From NCBI GenBank assembly GCA_963779225.1, contig CAVZWW010000003.1, forward strand, positions 1,798,001 through 1,862,000: DNA of 64,000 bases, written 5' to 3'. This stretch comes from CAVPCZ01 sp963779225 (GTDB lineage Bacteria; Bacteroidota; Ignavibacteria; UBA10030; UBA6906). The translations under genes were made by a program, and so were the position numbers. The stretch's first letter is position 1, and every line of letters starts with the position of its first letter. This document shows, one piece after another, positions 16,720 through 25,598 of this stretch. The notes beneath the pieces were generated by a model. It was not told the DNA's origin and made no database searches. It was given only the letters and a program-made list of their open reading frames with translations.

Positions 16720-18198
16720 TCAGCGCTGAACGCGGAAGATACTGTACAAGACTCCAAGAAGAGCATGAACGCGTTTTGCCTCTGGTTCGCGCCCGGGGGC
16801 GGTTGGGATCACCCACTCTGTATCACATCCTTCCAGCGCCCGGTCCAGCTGCCAGCGATGAACGAACACTCTTCCGTGTAGACTGTAAAGTGCGCGGCGC
16901 TGACCGGGAGAGATCACCGTCGAATCCAGGTTCGCCGCAGCACTCAGCGAATCCACCCGGAGTGAATCCATTTCGGCCGAGGAGAAGATCACGAACAGGT
17001 CCTGTTCTGTCCACGCCTTCTGCCGTTCCAGATTCTTCCGGAATGTCGACGATCCGGAAAACCGTGTCCCGCTCAGGGCAGCCAGGTGCGTCGTATCCAC
17101 GCCACGCGCTGAGACTTCTTCCATCACCTCACGGTTGACCGTATACGAAGTTGATCGGACCACCTGCTGCTCGAAAACATTCTGGACAAAGAACAGGAGA
17201 ACGAATGCCAGAAGGCCGGCCGCCACCGGGGCCGTCACCCATCCTGATGCTATTCTGCCGAGCACGTGGTAGTTGATGCCGCGCCCGCCTTTGGCCACGC
17301 CGACACCGATCACGGCGCCGATAACCACCTGTGTGCTGGAAAGGGGGACGAGTGGGAACGGGGGGAGACCCGATCTGATAAAGAGCGATTCGAGAGATTC
17401 CGACGTGAAGAGGAACAGGACGATCGTTTCGGCCAGCACCACCACGAGTCCGGCCAGCGGTGTGATCTTGTAGAGATCCCTGCCCACGGTCTGCATCACC
17501 CGTTCCCCGTACGTCAGGATGCCGATGGCGATGGCAACGCCGCCGAGGAAGAACAGCTGGTGGCTTCCCTCGATGGTCAGGAATCCTCCGAGGGTGATGT
17601 CGGCAAACGGCGAGGCCGGGACGAACATGCCCATGACGTTGGCAATATTGTTCGCCCCCAGCATGTAGGATGCAAGGGCCCCGGTGACAAGAAGACCCGT
17701 GCGAGTATGCGCATCGATATGCAGGATGTGCAGTCTGGCCCGTCGCAAAAAGACCGCAAACAGGCGGAACAGCAGGAATCCGAATACGGCGGCAAGGAGG
17801 GGACCGATCAGCCAGGTGGAGAGGATTTTGGAGAGCGAAAACGTGTCCGTCGGTGATCCGGTGAAGATGTTCCATCCGATGATTCCCCCGACGACCGCCT
17901 GCGAGGTGGAGACGGGGAGTTTGAGTTTTGTCATCCAGGCGACGGTGATGCCGACGGAGAGGGCTACGGTGAAAGCGCCGGGCAGCGCATTGACGGCGCC
18001 CAGCGTATTCAACGTACGTGTGGTGCCTGCACCGCTCAGCACGGCTCCGAGTATCACAAACATCCCGCCAACAAGGGCTGCGGTTCTGAAGCGGACCATC
18101 CGCGACACCACCGCCGTGCCGAACACGTTGACCGCATGATTCGCTCCGAGGGACCACCCCAGAAAGAGCCCGGTACTGATGTAGAGCCAGTGGATCAT
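16720..18198 (-). CDS. pit: Inorganic phosphate transporter, Pit family
   Basis: A 492-residue PiT/PHO4-type membrane transporter for phosphate, probably coupled to cations. The inverted-repeat signatures are seen as GWSLGANHAVNVFGTAV near the N-terminus and SYMLGANNIANVMGMF mid-protein, with the LPVSTSQAVVGGIIGWN and PLSSTQVVIGAVIGVGVAKG loops. After the last membrane helix there is a hydrophilic tail of roughly 120 residues not usual in short Pit proteins. ATG 18198 lies 8 bases after the DUF47 gene; the upstream in-frame extension overlaps it. Last gene of the four-gene phosphate operon. Confidence 0.9.
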   Translation of the reverse strand: MIHWLYISTGLFLGWSLGANHAVNVFGTAVVSRMVRFRTAALVGGMFVILGAVLSGAGTTRTLNTLGAVNALPGAFTVALSVGITVAWMTKLKLPVSTSQAVVGGIIGWNIFTGSPTDTFSLSKILSTWLIGPLLAAVFGFLLFRLFAVFLRRARLHILHIDAHTRTGLLVTGALASYMLGANNIANVMGMFVPASPFADITLGGFLTIEGSHQLFFLGGVAIAIGILTYGERVMQTVGRDLYKITPLAGLVVVLAETIVLFLFTSESLESLFIRSGLPPFPLVPLSSTQVVIGAVIGVGVAKGGRGINYHVLGRIASGWVTAPVAAGLLAFVLLFFVQNVFEQQVVRSTSYTVNREVMEEVSARGVDTTHLAALSGTRFSGSSTFRKNLERQKAWTEQDLFVIFSSAEMDSLRVDSLSAAANLDSTVISPGQRRALYSLHGRVFVHRWQLDRALEGCDTEWVIPTAPGREPEAKRVHALLGVLYSIFRVQR

Positions 18199-18206
18199 GA
18201 TTTCCG

Positions 18207-18851
18207 TCAGAGACTGCGTTTGATCGTTGCGATGGCGAGACGGTCGCACACATCTTCCGCTTCGTCGGCGATGTTCTCGATGTGGTGCGCGAAGTACCGC
18301 ATGTGGACCTTTCTGCTCAGGTCGATGTCTTTCTGGAAGACCGTCCGTTTGATGCGGTCCCCGAGCGTATCGGATTCCTTCTCGTAGAACATTGCCTTGG
18401 TGATGTAGTCGCGCACCTGATCCGGTTCGCGAAAGTACGCGCGGACGGCGCTCACCATGGACTCCACGGCGGACATGGAAGCGTCGGTGAGATCCAGAAA
18501 CATCGGTTTCAGGTCTTCCAGGATATCCGGCCGTTCGACGCCGAACTGCGTCAGGGTTTCCGCGCTGCGGTTGAGCACGCGGTCACTGCTCTCCAGCAGC
18601 CCGAGCACGTCGCCGCGGTATTCGGGGATCAGGGTATCCAGATAGAGCTTGGTTTCGATCGATCGCCGCAGTCCGTCAGCGGTGCTTTCGGTGGCGTCAA
18701 TCTCCCTGAGGTGCGTCGCAAACTGCTCGTCATCTCCCTTCACGTAACATCGCAGGCCCCCCTTGAAGAAGAGGGCGCCGCGTACCACCTGATCGAGGTA
18801 CTCGTCAATCTGGTTTTCAAGATTGCGGGTTTTGCGCAGCAGCAGGTCCAT
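18207..18851 (-). CDS. DUF47/PhoU-like phosphate transport accessory protein
   Basis: A 214-residue all-helical cytoplasmic protein of the PhoU-like DUF47 (TIGR00153) group. Family features: DEYLDQVVRGALFFKGGLRCYVKGD near the N-terminus, heptad helices, and the conserved KESDTLGDRIKRTVF and HIENIADEAEDVCDRL segments carrying the E(x)3D metal-cluster residues. These proteins are known to pair with Pit transporters and probably modulate their activity. AAAGGAG precedes the ATG at 18851. Pit follows after 8 bases. Confidence 0.88.
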   Translation of the reverse strand: MDLLLRKTRNLENQIDEYLDQVVRGALFFKGGLRCYVKGDDEQFATHLREIDATESTADGLRRSIETKLYLDTLIPEYRGDVLGLLESSDRVLNRSAETLTQFGVERPDILEDLKPMFLDLTDASMSAVESMVSAVRAYFREPDQVRDYITKAMFYEKESDTLGDRIKRTVFQKDIDLSRKVHMRYFAHHIENIADEAEDVCDRLAIATIKRSL

Positions 18852-18911
18852 TGGTTTTCTCCTTTAGTACATCTCGAGAACCGGGCAGGTCCGGGTATAG
18901 TGGAAATGCCG

Positions 18912-19826
18912 TCACGTATTGAACCGGTCAGCCAGCAGTCCATGCCGCAGACCGCGATCGCTCACCGAGAATTTCCTTATGGAAAGTTTGTCCATGATCA
19001 CCTTCACGATACAGGTTCCTGCAAGGATGACGTCCGCCCGTTTGGGCTGGAGACCCGCAATTCGCCTGCGTTCGTCCGTACTCTGAGCCGCATACATGGA
19101 GATCTGCCGTTCGATTTCGTTCCGTTCGATCACGGAGCCCTGAATGATGTCGGCGTCGTATTTCGCCAGCCGGTGCGTGACGCCGGCAATGTTTGTCACC
19201 GTTCCACCCATGCCCACGAGAACATCCGGCCTTTGGGCGCGGTCAAGAGAACCCAGGTCACGTGCGATCGCCTGTATCGCCTGTCCGAGCACGTCCGGAG
19301 AAACGACGCTTCCCAGACCGAACTGCTCCGTGAACCGGATGGCGCCGACGTTCAGACTGTACCGTTCATTGACGGCGGTCCCGCGGCCGAACGTGAATTC
19401 CGTACTCCCTCCCCCGGTGTCGAAGATCACCAGGGATCCCGGCGGAAGTCCGATGCCGGATTTCACGGCGATGTAGGCCAGACGGCTCTCTTCATTCCCG
19501 GAGATCACCTCGATGGTGACGCCCGTCTGCCGGCGCACGCGGTCGATCAGGACGGCACTGTTCCGTGCTGTGCGGAGGCCCATGGTTCCCACCGCCGCTA
19601 TGGCGATGGCTTCGTTCTGCCGTGCTTCGGCTACCATCCCGACAATCGCCTCGGCAGTTCGATCCATTGCCTCCGGGTTGATCTCTCCGGAAGTCTGCAG
19701 CCCCTCACCCAGAAGGGTGAGGTCTGCGCGATCGACCACGACGCCCCACGTGCCATCGTGGCGCTTCTCACCGAGGTGAAACTTGATCGAGTTGGTCCCG
19801 ATATCAATGACGGCATACCTTGGCAA
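18912..19826 (-). CDS. ppx: Exopolyphosphatase / pppGpp phosphohydrolase (Ppx/GppA)
   Basis: ASKHA-fold hydrolase cleaving terminal phosphate from polyphosphate or pppGpp. The 304-residue short form has both nucleotide-binding lobes: AVIDIGTNSIKFHLGE (phosphate 1), GNEESRLAYIAVKSG, VIFDTGGGSTEFTFG (phosphate 2) and a C-terminal VSDRGLRHGLL. It lacks the C-terminal HD-like domain of long Ppx. It lies between the tunnel-enzyme-like gene (8-base gap) and DUF47-pit (60-base gap), so polyphosphate turnover and phosphate uptake appear co-expressed. Confidence 0.93.
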   Translation of the reverse strand: MPRYAVIDIGTNSIKFHLGEKRHDGTWGVVVDRADLTLLGEGLQTSGEINPEAMDRTAEAIVGMVAEARQNEAIAIAAVGTMGLRTARNSAVLIDRVRRQTGVTIEVISGNEESRLAYIAVKSGIGLPPGSLVIFDTGGGSTEFTFGRGTAVNERYSLNVGAIRFTEQFGLGSVVSPDVLGQAIQAIARDLGSLDRAQRPDVLVGMGGTVTNIAGVTHRLAKYDADIIQGSVIERNEIERQISMYAAQSTDERRRIAGLQPKRADVILAGTCIVKVIMDKLSIRKFSVSDRGLRHGLLADRFNT

Positions 19827-19834
19827 GGCGGTTC

Positions 19835-20422
19835 TCAGGTGGTCATGTGAACAAGGTTCTTGAGTCGGCGCACGTAGTTGACGTTGGAGAACCGGTCGAG
19901 ACCGAGCTGACGGACTGTCGTCATCAGCAGCACCGGGTCCTCTGCCTCGATGGCGACCGTATGGGTGCTCAAGCCCTCGATCGTCAGCTCCGCAATCTCT
20001 GCGATGCAGCCGTTGATCGGATAACCGGTTCGTTTTTTCCGGACGTCAACGGCGTGCAGGTGGCGGCTGGCTTTCACGAGTTCACCGATGAATTGTTCAA
20101 GCGTGTAGGCGTCCCGGCGGATTGGCCGCGGTGCAACCCGGAGGGTCTCGAAGATCCTGACGATCTCCTCCTTACGGAGAGGGAAGGACGCCTTCATGTC
20201 CGGTTTCCAAAGCTCGAGGCCATCCTTATCGACGTGCTGCAGGGTCTTGATATCTATGAGCATATGACGAATCTTGACATTGTCATTGCATGCTGCGGAA
20301 AGGATGTAGATCTCGGCGCTTTCACGGAGTCTGTCAGGCTGGAATGCTTTGATGTGCTGCTCTGCACCGCCAGAAGCTTCGCCAAATGTCCTCCATTCCC
20401 AACGGAGGGGTATATTCTCCAT
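19835..20422 (-). CDS. Possible CYTH/triphosphate-tunnel-like protein, first gene of phosphate operon
   Basis: A 195-residue soluble protein without a sure family. Alternating charged strands resemble the triphosphate tunnel fold: EIYILSAA near the start, VKIRHMLIDIKTLQ, ELWKPDMKASFPL, and late ELTIEGLSTHTVAIEAEDP followed by a helix ending in GLDRFSNVNYVRRLK. The strict N-terminal ExExK signature is not visible, so the CYTH call is an inference helped by its position ahead of ppx; CYTH proteins bind polyphosphate or triphosphates. ATG 20422 is chosen over 20491 because conserved-looking sequence begins there and a G-rich ribosome-binding segment precedes it. Confidence 0.5.
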   Translation of the reverse strand: MENIPLRWEWRTFGEASGGAEQHIKAFQPDRLRESAEIYILSAACNDNVKIRHMLIDIKTLQHVDKDGLELWKPDMKASFPLRKEEIVRIFETLRVAPRPIRRDAYTLEQFIGELVKASRHLHAVDVRKKRTGYPINGCIAEIAELTIEGLSTHTVAIEAEDPVLLMTTVRQLGLDRFSNVNYVRRLKNLVHMTT

Positions 20423-20513
20423 TGAAGGCCCCCATGCATAATGGTGATCATCCCTCCCGTTCTCCGGCCGGCATCTGGATTCGCGGCGCATTGAGAGTTA
20501 CCGGGGTGGTTAC

Positions 20514-20548
20514 ATGCTCCGGTTGCACCTTCGGTGCAGGGGGAGCAT
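20514..20548 (-). promoter_or_regulatory. Two-tier hairpin in the phosphate operon leader
   Basis: On the + strand, ATGCTCC (20514-20520) pairs with GGAGCAT (20542-20548). Inside it TGCACC (20524-20529) pairs with GGTGCA (20533-20538), separated by a symmetric 3x3 internal loop and closed by a 3-base loop. It begins about 20 bases into the predicted transcript and about 90 bases before the first start codon. It could be a regulatory leader structure. I recognise no known riboswitch class. Confidence 0.45.
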
Positions 20549-20575
20549 TGCCGCCAGACGGGGGGCATGGAATAC

Positions 20576-20604
20576 AGTATACTTTCCCGGTTCGATATCT
20601 GCAA
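20576..20604 (-). promoter_or_regulatory. Promoter of the phosphate/polyphosphate operon
   Basis: On the minus strand, TTGCAG (20604-20599) and TATACT (20581-20576) are spaced by 17 bp. The predicted start near 20569 gives a leader of roughly 145 bases containing the two-tier hairpin. Confidence 0.6.
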
Positions 20605-20651
20605 GACCCCGGCTCCGAAATGACGAAGCGCATATCCGGCAAGAATGAGGT

Positions 20652-20679
20652 TTGATTCACAGCGGGTTTTACGTACATT
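20652..20679 (+). promoter_or_regulatory. Promoter of the MFS transporter gene
   Basis: TTGATT at 20652-20657 and TACATT at 20674-20679, spacer 16 bp. The gene begins at 20716. It diverges from the phosphate operon promoter about 50 bp away. Confidence 0.45.
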
Positions 20680-20715
20680 CGAAAAGCCTTTTATTCTTCA
20701 CCACAACGGCAAATC

Positions 20716-22020
20716 ATGACTGTGCCCTCAGCTTTGCTCAACCCGGCCACAACGCCCCCTCCTCGCTGGTACCGCTGGCTCGTGCTTGTCCTTATCAGTC
20801 TCGCGATGTTCGGGAATTACTATATCTATGACAGCATCAGTCCGCTCGCCGACGTTTTGAAGTCCCAGCTGGGATTTGCGGACGGGGATATCGGATGGCT
20901 CAACGCCATCTATAGTATCCCGAACGTCTTCATGGTGTTGATCGGTGGGATGATCATTGACGCGATCGGCACCCGCCGCTCCACATTCATCTTCTCGCTC
21001 TTCTGTCTGGCCGGTGCCGTGATCACGGTGAGCTCCGGTACTCTCGAGGTCATGGCCGCCGGACGGCTGGTGTTCGGACTCGGTGCGGAATCGCTTATCG
21101 TTGCCGTGACGACCGCGATCGCCAAATGGTTCCGGGGAAAGGAACTCAGCTTTGCCTTCGGCCTGAACCTGACCATCGCCCGGCTGGGATCTTTTGCGGC
21201 GCTGAACTCACCCACGTGGGCCTCTTCGCTCTACACGGAATGGCGGCTGCCGCTTCTCCTCTCCGTCCTTGCGGGCGTGATCTGTGTTGCCGGCGCGGTG
21301 ATCTACTGGATTCTTGAGGTGAGCTCGGGAAAACGATTCGATCTCGCAAAGGCGGGATCAACGGATAAGGTTGTCTTTGCCGACCTCTGGCGCTTCGGGA
21401 AATCCTACTGGATTATCGTGGCCCTGTGTATAACGTTCTACTCGGCCATCTTCCCGTTCCAGACATTCGCCGTAAAATTCTTCATCGAAGCCCACGGCGC
21501 AAGCCGCGAGTTCGGGGGCTTCCTCTCCAGCATGCTCACCCTTTTTGCGATGATCGCGACCCCGATCTTTGGATACGTGGCGGATCGTGTCGGCAAGCGG
21601 GCGAGACTGATGGTGTTCGGGTCCGTCCTGCTGATTCCCGTCTATCTCATGATGGCGTACACGCACGTCTCCCTCTATGTCCCCATGGCAATGATGGGCA
21701 TAGCATTTTCGTTGATCCCCGCGGTGATGTGGCCGTCGGTTGCCTATATCGTGGGACAGGAGAAGCTGGGAACAGCGTACGGGTTGATGACGATGATCCA
21801 GAACATCGGCCTCGCCGGGTTCAACCTGATCATCGGATGGGCAAATGATACGTCACTCGCCGGTCTGGACAATCCCGGGGGATACACGCCGGGGATGTGG
21901 ATTTTCACCGGCCTGGGCATCCTCGGGTTCGTATTTGCGCTGCTGCTGTTGAAGCGCGAGACCGGATCGGATGCGCACGGATTGGAGACCATCACGGTGC
22001 GGTCACAGCAGCAGTCCTAG
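20716..22020 (+). CDS. Major facilitator superfamily transporter
   Basis: A 434-residue inner-membrane permease with about 12 hydrophobic helices. MFS landmarks: IGGMIIDAIGTRRSTFIFSL (loop 2-3 motif), the GRLVFGLGAESLIVAVTTAIAKWF helix 4-5 region, and the second-half loop GYVADRVGKRARLMVFG. The overall pattern (YYIYDSISPL at helix 1, ESL in helix 4) resembles MFSD1-like carriers, which include dipeptide exporters; that assignment is tentative. It is alone between two divergent or convergent units and ends convergent with dinB. Confidence 0.85.
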   Translation: MTVPSALLNPATTPPPRWYRWLVLVLISLAMFGNYYIYDSISPLADVLKSQLGFADGDIGWLNAIYSIPNVFMVLIGGMIIDAIGTRRSTFIFSLFCLAGAVITVSSGTLEVMAAGRLVFGLGAESLIVAVTTAIAKWFRGKELSFAFGLNLTIARLGSFAALNSPTWASSLYTEWRLPLLLSVLAGVICVAGAVIYWILEVSSGKRFDLAKAGSTDKVVFADLWRFGKSYWIIVALCITFYSAIFPFQTFAVKFFIEAHGASREFGGFLSSMLTLFAMIATPIFGYVADRVGKRARLMVFGSVLLIPVYLMMAYTHVSLYVPMAMMGIAFSLIPAVMWPSVAYIVGQEKLGTAYGLMTMIQNIGLAGFNLIIGWANDTSLAGLDNPGGYTPGMWIFTGLGILGFVFALLLLKRETGSDAHGLETITVRSQQQS

Positions 22021-22147
22021 GCGCGGACAGCACGTTGATCCGGCGGTCCGGAAGTGCACAGGGCCACCGCATCCCGGCCGGACCGGCAAACCTGTCGCGC
22101 GAAAATATTGCAGGCGGCGCCGGACGTACAGCCAGAGGGTCCCGCTG

Positions 22148-22161
22148 CGGCGATATCGCCG
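22148..22161. repeat. 14-bp perfect palindrome in the MFS/dinB convergent gap
   Basis: CGGCGATATCGCCG lies in the 164-bp gap between the convergent MFS and dinB stops. There is no T-run on either side. It could be a weak bidirectional hairpin; nothing else is seen in this gap. Confidence 0.25.
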
Positions 22162-22184
22162 TTGTGAGGGGTTTCACCACGCTC

Positions 22185-22661
22185 TTACGTGTGCTGCAGC
22201 CTCTTCAGCACCTGAATCTGTCCCGCGTGATAGACGTCGTGATGGGAGATCCCATACAGGAGAGTTGGGACGTCGACGGATCCGCCGGGTGCTTTCGCGT
22301 GCAGTTTCGAAACCGGAAGCGCGGCAACAACCTTTCCCAGCAGCCTGTGTTCCCGCTCGAGCAACCGGACATCTTCCTGCCAGAGTGAAGACCCCATTTC
22401 TTCGCTGCGCGGAAACCAGTTGTTTCCCTTCAATGCAAACGATCCCCGTTTCCCTCCCTCGAGGCGCCGGCGGACGGCGTACTTCCAGTATGCGGCATGC
22501 ACCACGATTTCCCAGATATTATGCCGTGCCGGAGACGGCCGCCAGGCAGCCTCGTCGAGTGTCAGTCCCCGTATCGCACCGCGCAGGTTCGTGCCGTGCC
22601 AGGCTTTCCGTGAATACCCCTCGTCCATCATGCGTAGAAGCAGCTGCAGCTCGTTCGCCAT
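22185..22661 (-). CDS. DinB family protein (putative metal-dependent hydrolase/transferase)
   Basis: A 158-residue four-helix-bundle protein of the DinB/YfiT group. The metal-binding histidine pattern is present: HNIWEIVVHAAYWK in helix 2 and GISHHDVYHAGQIQVLK in the last helix. Members include thiol S-transferases and damage-induced proteins; the substrate cannot be told here. Start at ATG 22661, nine bases after the receptor gene, so it is the last gene of the ispE–receptor–dinB unit. Confidence 0.85.
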   Translation of the reverse strand: MANELQLLLRMMDEGYSRKAWHGTNLRGAIRGLTLDEAAWRPSPARHNIWEIVVHAAYWKYAVRRRLEGGKRGSFALKGNNWFPRSEEMGSSLWQEDVRLLEREHRLLGKVVAALPVSKLHAKAPGGSVDVPTLLYGISHHDVYHAGQIQVLKRLQHT

Positions 22662-22670
22662 TGTTCCTCC

Positions 22671-24713
22671 TCAATTCCAGAACTCCCAGTATATCCCGAA
22701 ACGGATTGCCCGGTCGAGAGCAGGTGTGTACGGCGTGGTGAAGTACTGGATGTTGAACAGATTCTCCCAGGCAAAAAACACATAGGCATCACCGATATGT
22801 CCAACCACGAGAGCATCCATCGATGAAGCAAGACCGATTTTTGAATCCGTATTCGGAACGGCAAAAAGGTGCTGCGGATTGAAGGATGCGCCATAGAAGG
22901 AAGTGGCAATGCGGCCCCGCACTCCCGCTTTCAAATCGAGGTGCTTCTCCAGCAACTGACTGCGGAAATACACGCCGCCGTTTCCGAAGAACCGGGGAAG
23001 AATCTCGTTGAAGGTCCGGCCGTCGTCGTAACCGATAACATACGTTCCTGTACCTTCCACCAGTATGAAGCCGAACCGCCAGGAAAACGAGAGCTCCAGG
23101 TTACTCGAAGAGAGTTGGGACCCGTTAGCAATTGCAAACCATGGGAAAACAGCGGTGTGCGATACCGGTGTTATCAGGATCGGGTCTTTCACCTCCCGGC
23201 GGGCATAGGCCATCCTGATCGTGCCGTGGTCGCTCATATCGTATGCAACTCCCACTTCAAGAAGCCGGTGTCGTTCCGTGCCGATAGGATCCGTCCGGGT
23301 GACTGCGCTGTCGGTGAGGGACAGTTCAGCCGGAGAAGGAGGACGGAATGATTGCGACCAACCTCCGAAGACGCGCAATCCACCGACGGGTGCATATGCG
23401 ATATCGCCGCCGAAGCCGACATGGCTTTCCCCCCTCACCTGATCGAAGCGTGTATACGCCGCTGCCACCAGGCGGTCAAAACGTGCTTCTTCCTTCAACC
23501 ATATCGCACCTGTGGGAATCCGGAGACGACCCATGTTCGGGCTCCCTTCCACCTGGGGAAGATCGAGTTGTGCGCCACCGCTGAGGTGGTGGATACCCGC
23601 CGTCAATTCCTGTCGCAGCATCACGCCAAAACGTGACGTTCGATCGTCTGTCTGTATGAACCGTCCGGCACTTTGAGCTTCATCGCGGTATTCTCTCAAA
23701 ACCGAGGTGTAGTACACCGAAAGGGATGTCAGGTCGGTTGAATCTTCCAGCGGATGCCCCACCAGCATGAGATCGAGGTCATGCCGCGTCAGTTTTTCAT
23801 AGGCGGCGGAATTCCTGACCACAGCCTGTTGCGGGATAAATGCCCGTGAAGCTCCCGTGGCCGCCAGGTCGATGCCGCCATTCAGCCCGGTCTGTGTCTG
23901 CGTGTACTCCTCGGACAACACTATGCTCCAATCGGGATGCAGATGGTACCGGAGTGCACCATGGATATTCCATTGATCGTGACGCGCATTCGCGTACCGG
24001 CCATCGGTACCCTGAAACTGAAACCCGAGTGTGAGATTGATGCGGCGGCTGAGATTCTGGCTGACGGTGCCCTCGCTTGTGGTCGACTTGTAGAATCCCT
24101 GTGAGTAGCGGAGTGTGGAAAAGGGGATGGCCGTGGAACGTTTGTGCTGCACCAGATTGATGGTGCCGCCGGCGCTGCCCGGTGCAAACAGAAACGTACG
24201 GGGCCCGGTGATCACTTCGATGGCCTCGTAGTTGCTCAATTGCGGGTGGTAGAGATTGTAGATGCCGGATCCGGGATCGTTCAGCGGACGGCCGTTCTTG
24301 AGGACCTGGATGGCTCGCCAGTCAGCTCCGCGCAGGGACGGGACAACATACTGTCCGGTACTTGCAGGATCAGCGAGATACATGCCCGGTATCTGCCACA
24401 ACAGATCCCCCGTGAACCGGGGGATGAACCACTCCACGTCGCGGAGGGTGAAAACGCCGGAACTGTCCTCCGCCAGGTTGAGGTGTCCGGCGCCTTCCGG
24501 AAACAGATACCGCACGAGAGAATCCGCGCGCTGTGTATCGCTGCTGTCCGTCGGTTGCCCCGGGGGTGTTTTCGTCCCGGAAGAACCCGGCTTCTCCGTT
24601 GCAGAAGAGTCGCGTTTTATTGTCGCGGATGAATCGCGCCGGACCTCCTGCGGACGGGCAGTCTGCACGAGACAGCTCAACACCAGCAGGAGACCGAGGC
24701 GCGCCCTAGACAT
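22671..24713 (-). CDS. TonB-dependent outer-membrane receptor
   Basis: A 680-residue outer-membrane receptor. After a signal peptide (MSRARLGLLLVLSCLVQTARPQ) comes a low-complexity Ser/Thr/Asp/Pro linker (about 25-75). The plug follows with DLLWQIPGMYLAD, VPSLRGADWRAIQVLKNGRPLND, YEAIEVITGP and the typical plug end APGSAGGTINLV. The rest is beta-barrel strands ending in RFGIYWEFWN with an aromatic terminus. There is no CarboxypepD-like N-domain, and the ligand is unknown. Its ATG overlaps the ispE stop (ATGTCTAG), so it is translationally coupled to an isoprenoid gene, probably by chance of operon order. Confidence 0.88.
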   Translation of the reverse strand: MSRARLGLLLVLSCLVQTARPQEVRRDSSATIKRDSSATEKPGSSGTKTPPGQPTDSSDTQRADSLVRYLFPEGAGHLNLAEDSSGVFTLRDVEWFIPRFTGDLLWQIPGMYLADPASTGQYVVPSLRGADWRAIQVLKNGRPLNDPGSGIYNLYHPQLSNYEAIEVITGPRTFLFAPGSAGGTINLVQHKRSTAIPFSTLRYSQGFYKSTTSEGTVSQNLSRRINLTLGFQFQGTDGRYANARHDQWNIHGALRYHLHPDWSIVLSEEYTQTQTGLNGGIDLAATGASRAFIPQQAVVRNSAAYEKLTRHDLDLMLVGHPLEDSTDLTSLSVYYTSVLREYRDEAQSAGRFIQTDDRTSRFGVMLRQELTAGIHHLSGGAQLDLPQVEGSPNMGRLRIPTGAIWLKEEARFDRLVAAAYTRFDQVRGESHVGFGGDIAYAPVGGLRVFGGWSQSFRPPSPAELSLTDSAVTRTDPIGTERHRLLEVGVAYDMSDHGTIRMAYARREVKDPILITPVSHTAVFPWFAIANGSQLSSSNLELSFSWRFGFILVEGTGTYVIGYDDGRTFNEILPRFFGNGGVYFRSQLLEKHLDLKAGVRGRIATSFYGASFNPQHLFAVPNTDSKIGLASSMDALVVGHIGDAYVFFAWENLFNIQYFTTPYTPALDRAIRFGIYWEFWN

Positions 24714-25548
24714 GGAAATGGGGCAATGTGACAGACGGGCGAAACCCCCGGGCGGCCAAGGACGCTGCAACACGTTCGGCATCCGGGATCGCCGGGAAAA
24801 ATCCGTACACCGATGAGCCGCTGCCGGACATGAGCGAGAACACGGCGCCGCCCCGGATCATGCTTTCCTTGAGATCTGCTATTTCAGGATGTGAAGCGAA
24901 CACGACAGATTCAAAATCATTCCGCAACAATTGCGTGAGTCGCGAAGGTTCGCGTATGCCCTGAAGAACCGCCTGCCGCAGATCTGCCGGCTTGCCTGCA
25001 GTTCCCGGTGTGATGTGTCCGTACGCCCAATCCGTGGCGACATGAATATGGGGATGACACAGAAGTATGACAAAGGGGATGTCAAGCGGGAAATAGTCAA
25101 GGATTTCGCCTCGGCCGGAGGCCACGGCTGAACCCCGTCCGAGAAAAAAGGGGACGTCCGAGCCGAGTTCGAGGGCCAGCCGCCGGAGAGTCTGTTCATC
25201 CACGACCCGGCCCCAGAACGCCGGCAGTTCGCGTAGAACCGCGGCTCCGTCCGCACTCCCACCGCCGAGTCCGGCACCAACGGGGATCTGTTTCCGGAGA
25301 GAAATCCGGACTCCGGCGGAGACCCCCAGGTGATCCTGTAACAGACGTGCCGCCTTGTGGCAGATATTGGAGGCATCTCCCGGCACGTCAGGGCTGGTGG
25401 TACTGACTTCGATGGCCGGCGAGGGGTCGAAAGCGAGCTCATCCCAGAGATCGATTCGGTGAAAAACCGTTTCGATATTGTGGTACCCGTCTGGCCGCCG
25501 TTCAATGACGTACAGCCCGATGTTGATTTTCGCGTATGCCCGGAACAT
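24706..25548 (-). CDS. ispE: 4-diphosphocytidyl-2-C-methyl-D-erythritol kinase
   Basis: GHMP kinase of the MEP isoprenoid pathway, phosphorylating CDP-ME. The 280 residues include the substrate start MFRAYAKINIGLYV, the FHRIDLWDEL segment, the ATP-binding glycine loop PVGAGLGGGSADGAAVL, and the C-terminal MSGSGSSVYGFF GHMP motif. ATG 25548 is chosen because the family always starts close to AKIN-L; the longer frame upstream is an unconserved 65-residue extension that crosses the divergent promoter. First gene of the ispE–TonB receptor–dinB unit. Confidence 0.93.
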   Translation of the reverse strand: MFRAYAKINIGLYVIERRPDGYHNIETVFHRIDLWDELAFDPSPAIEVSTTSPDVPGDASNICHKAARLLQDHLGVSAGVRISLRKQIPVGAGLGGGSADGAAVLRELPAFWGRVVDEQTLRRLALELGSDVPFFLGRGSAVASGRGEILDYFPLDIPFVILLCHPHIHVATDWAYGHITPGTAGKPADLRQAVLQGIREPSRLTQLLRNDFESVVFASHPEIADLKESMIRGGAVFSLMSGSGSSVYGFFPAIPDAERVAASLAARGFRPSVTLPHFHV

Positions 25549-25598
25549 GATGGGATGGAGCACAGAATAACGAAAAATCACGAGAAATAACACCTCTT

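Noticed and set aside
18282..19850. 522-residue plus-strand open frame opposite ppx and DUF47
   Set aside because: Antisense to two well-recognised genes; no start signal or conserved motif.
22021..22184. Palindromic gap between MFS and dinB as a transposon relic
   Set aside because: Only a 14-bp palindrome is present, with no terminal inverted repeats, target duplication or transposase remnant.
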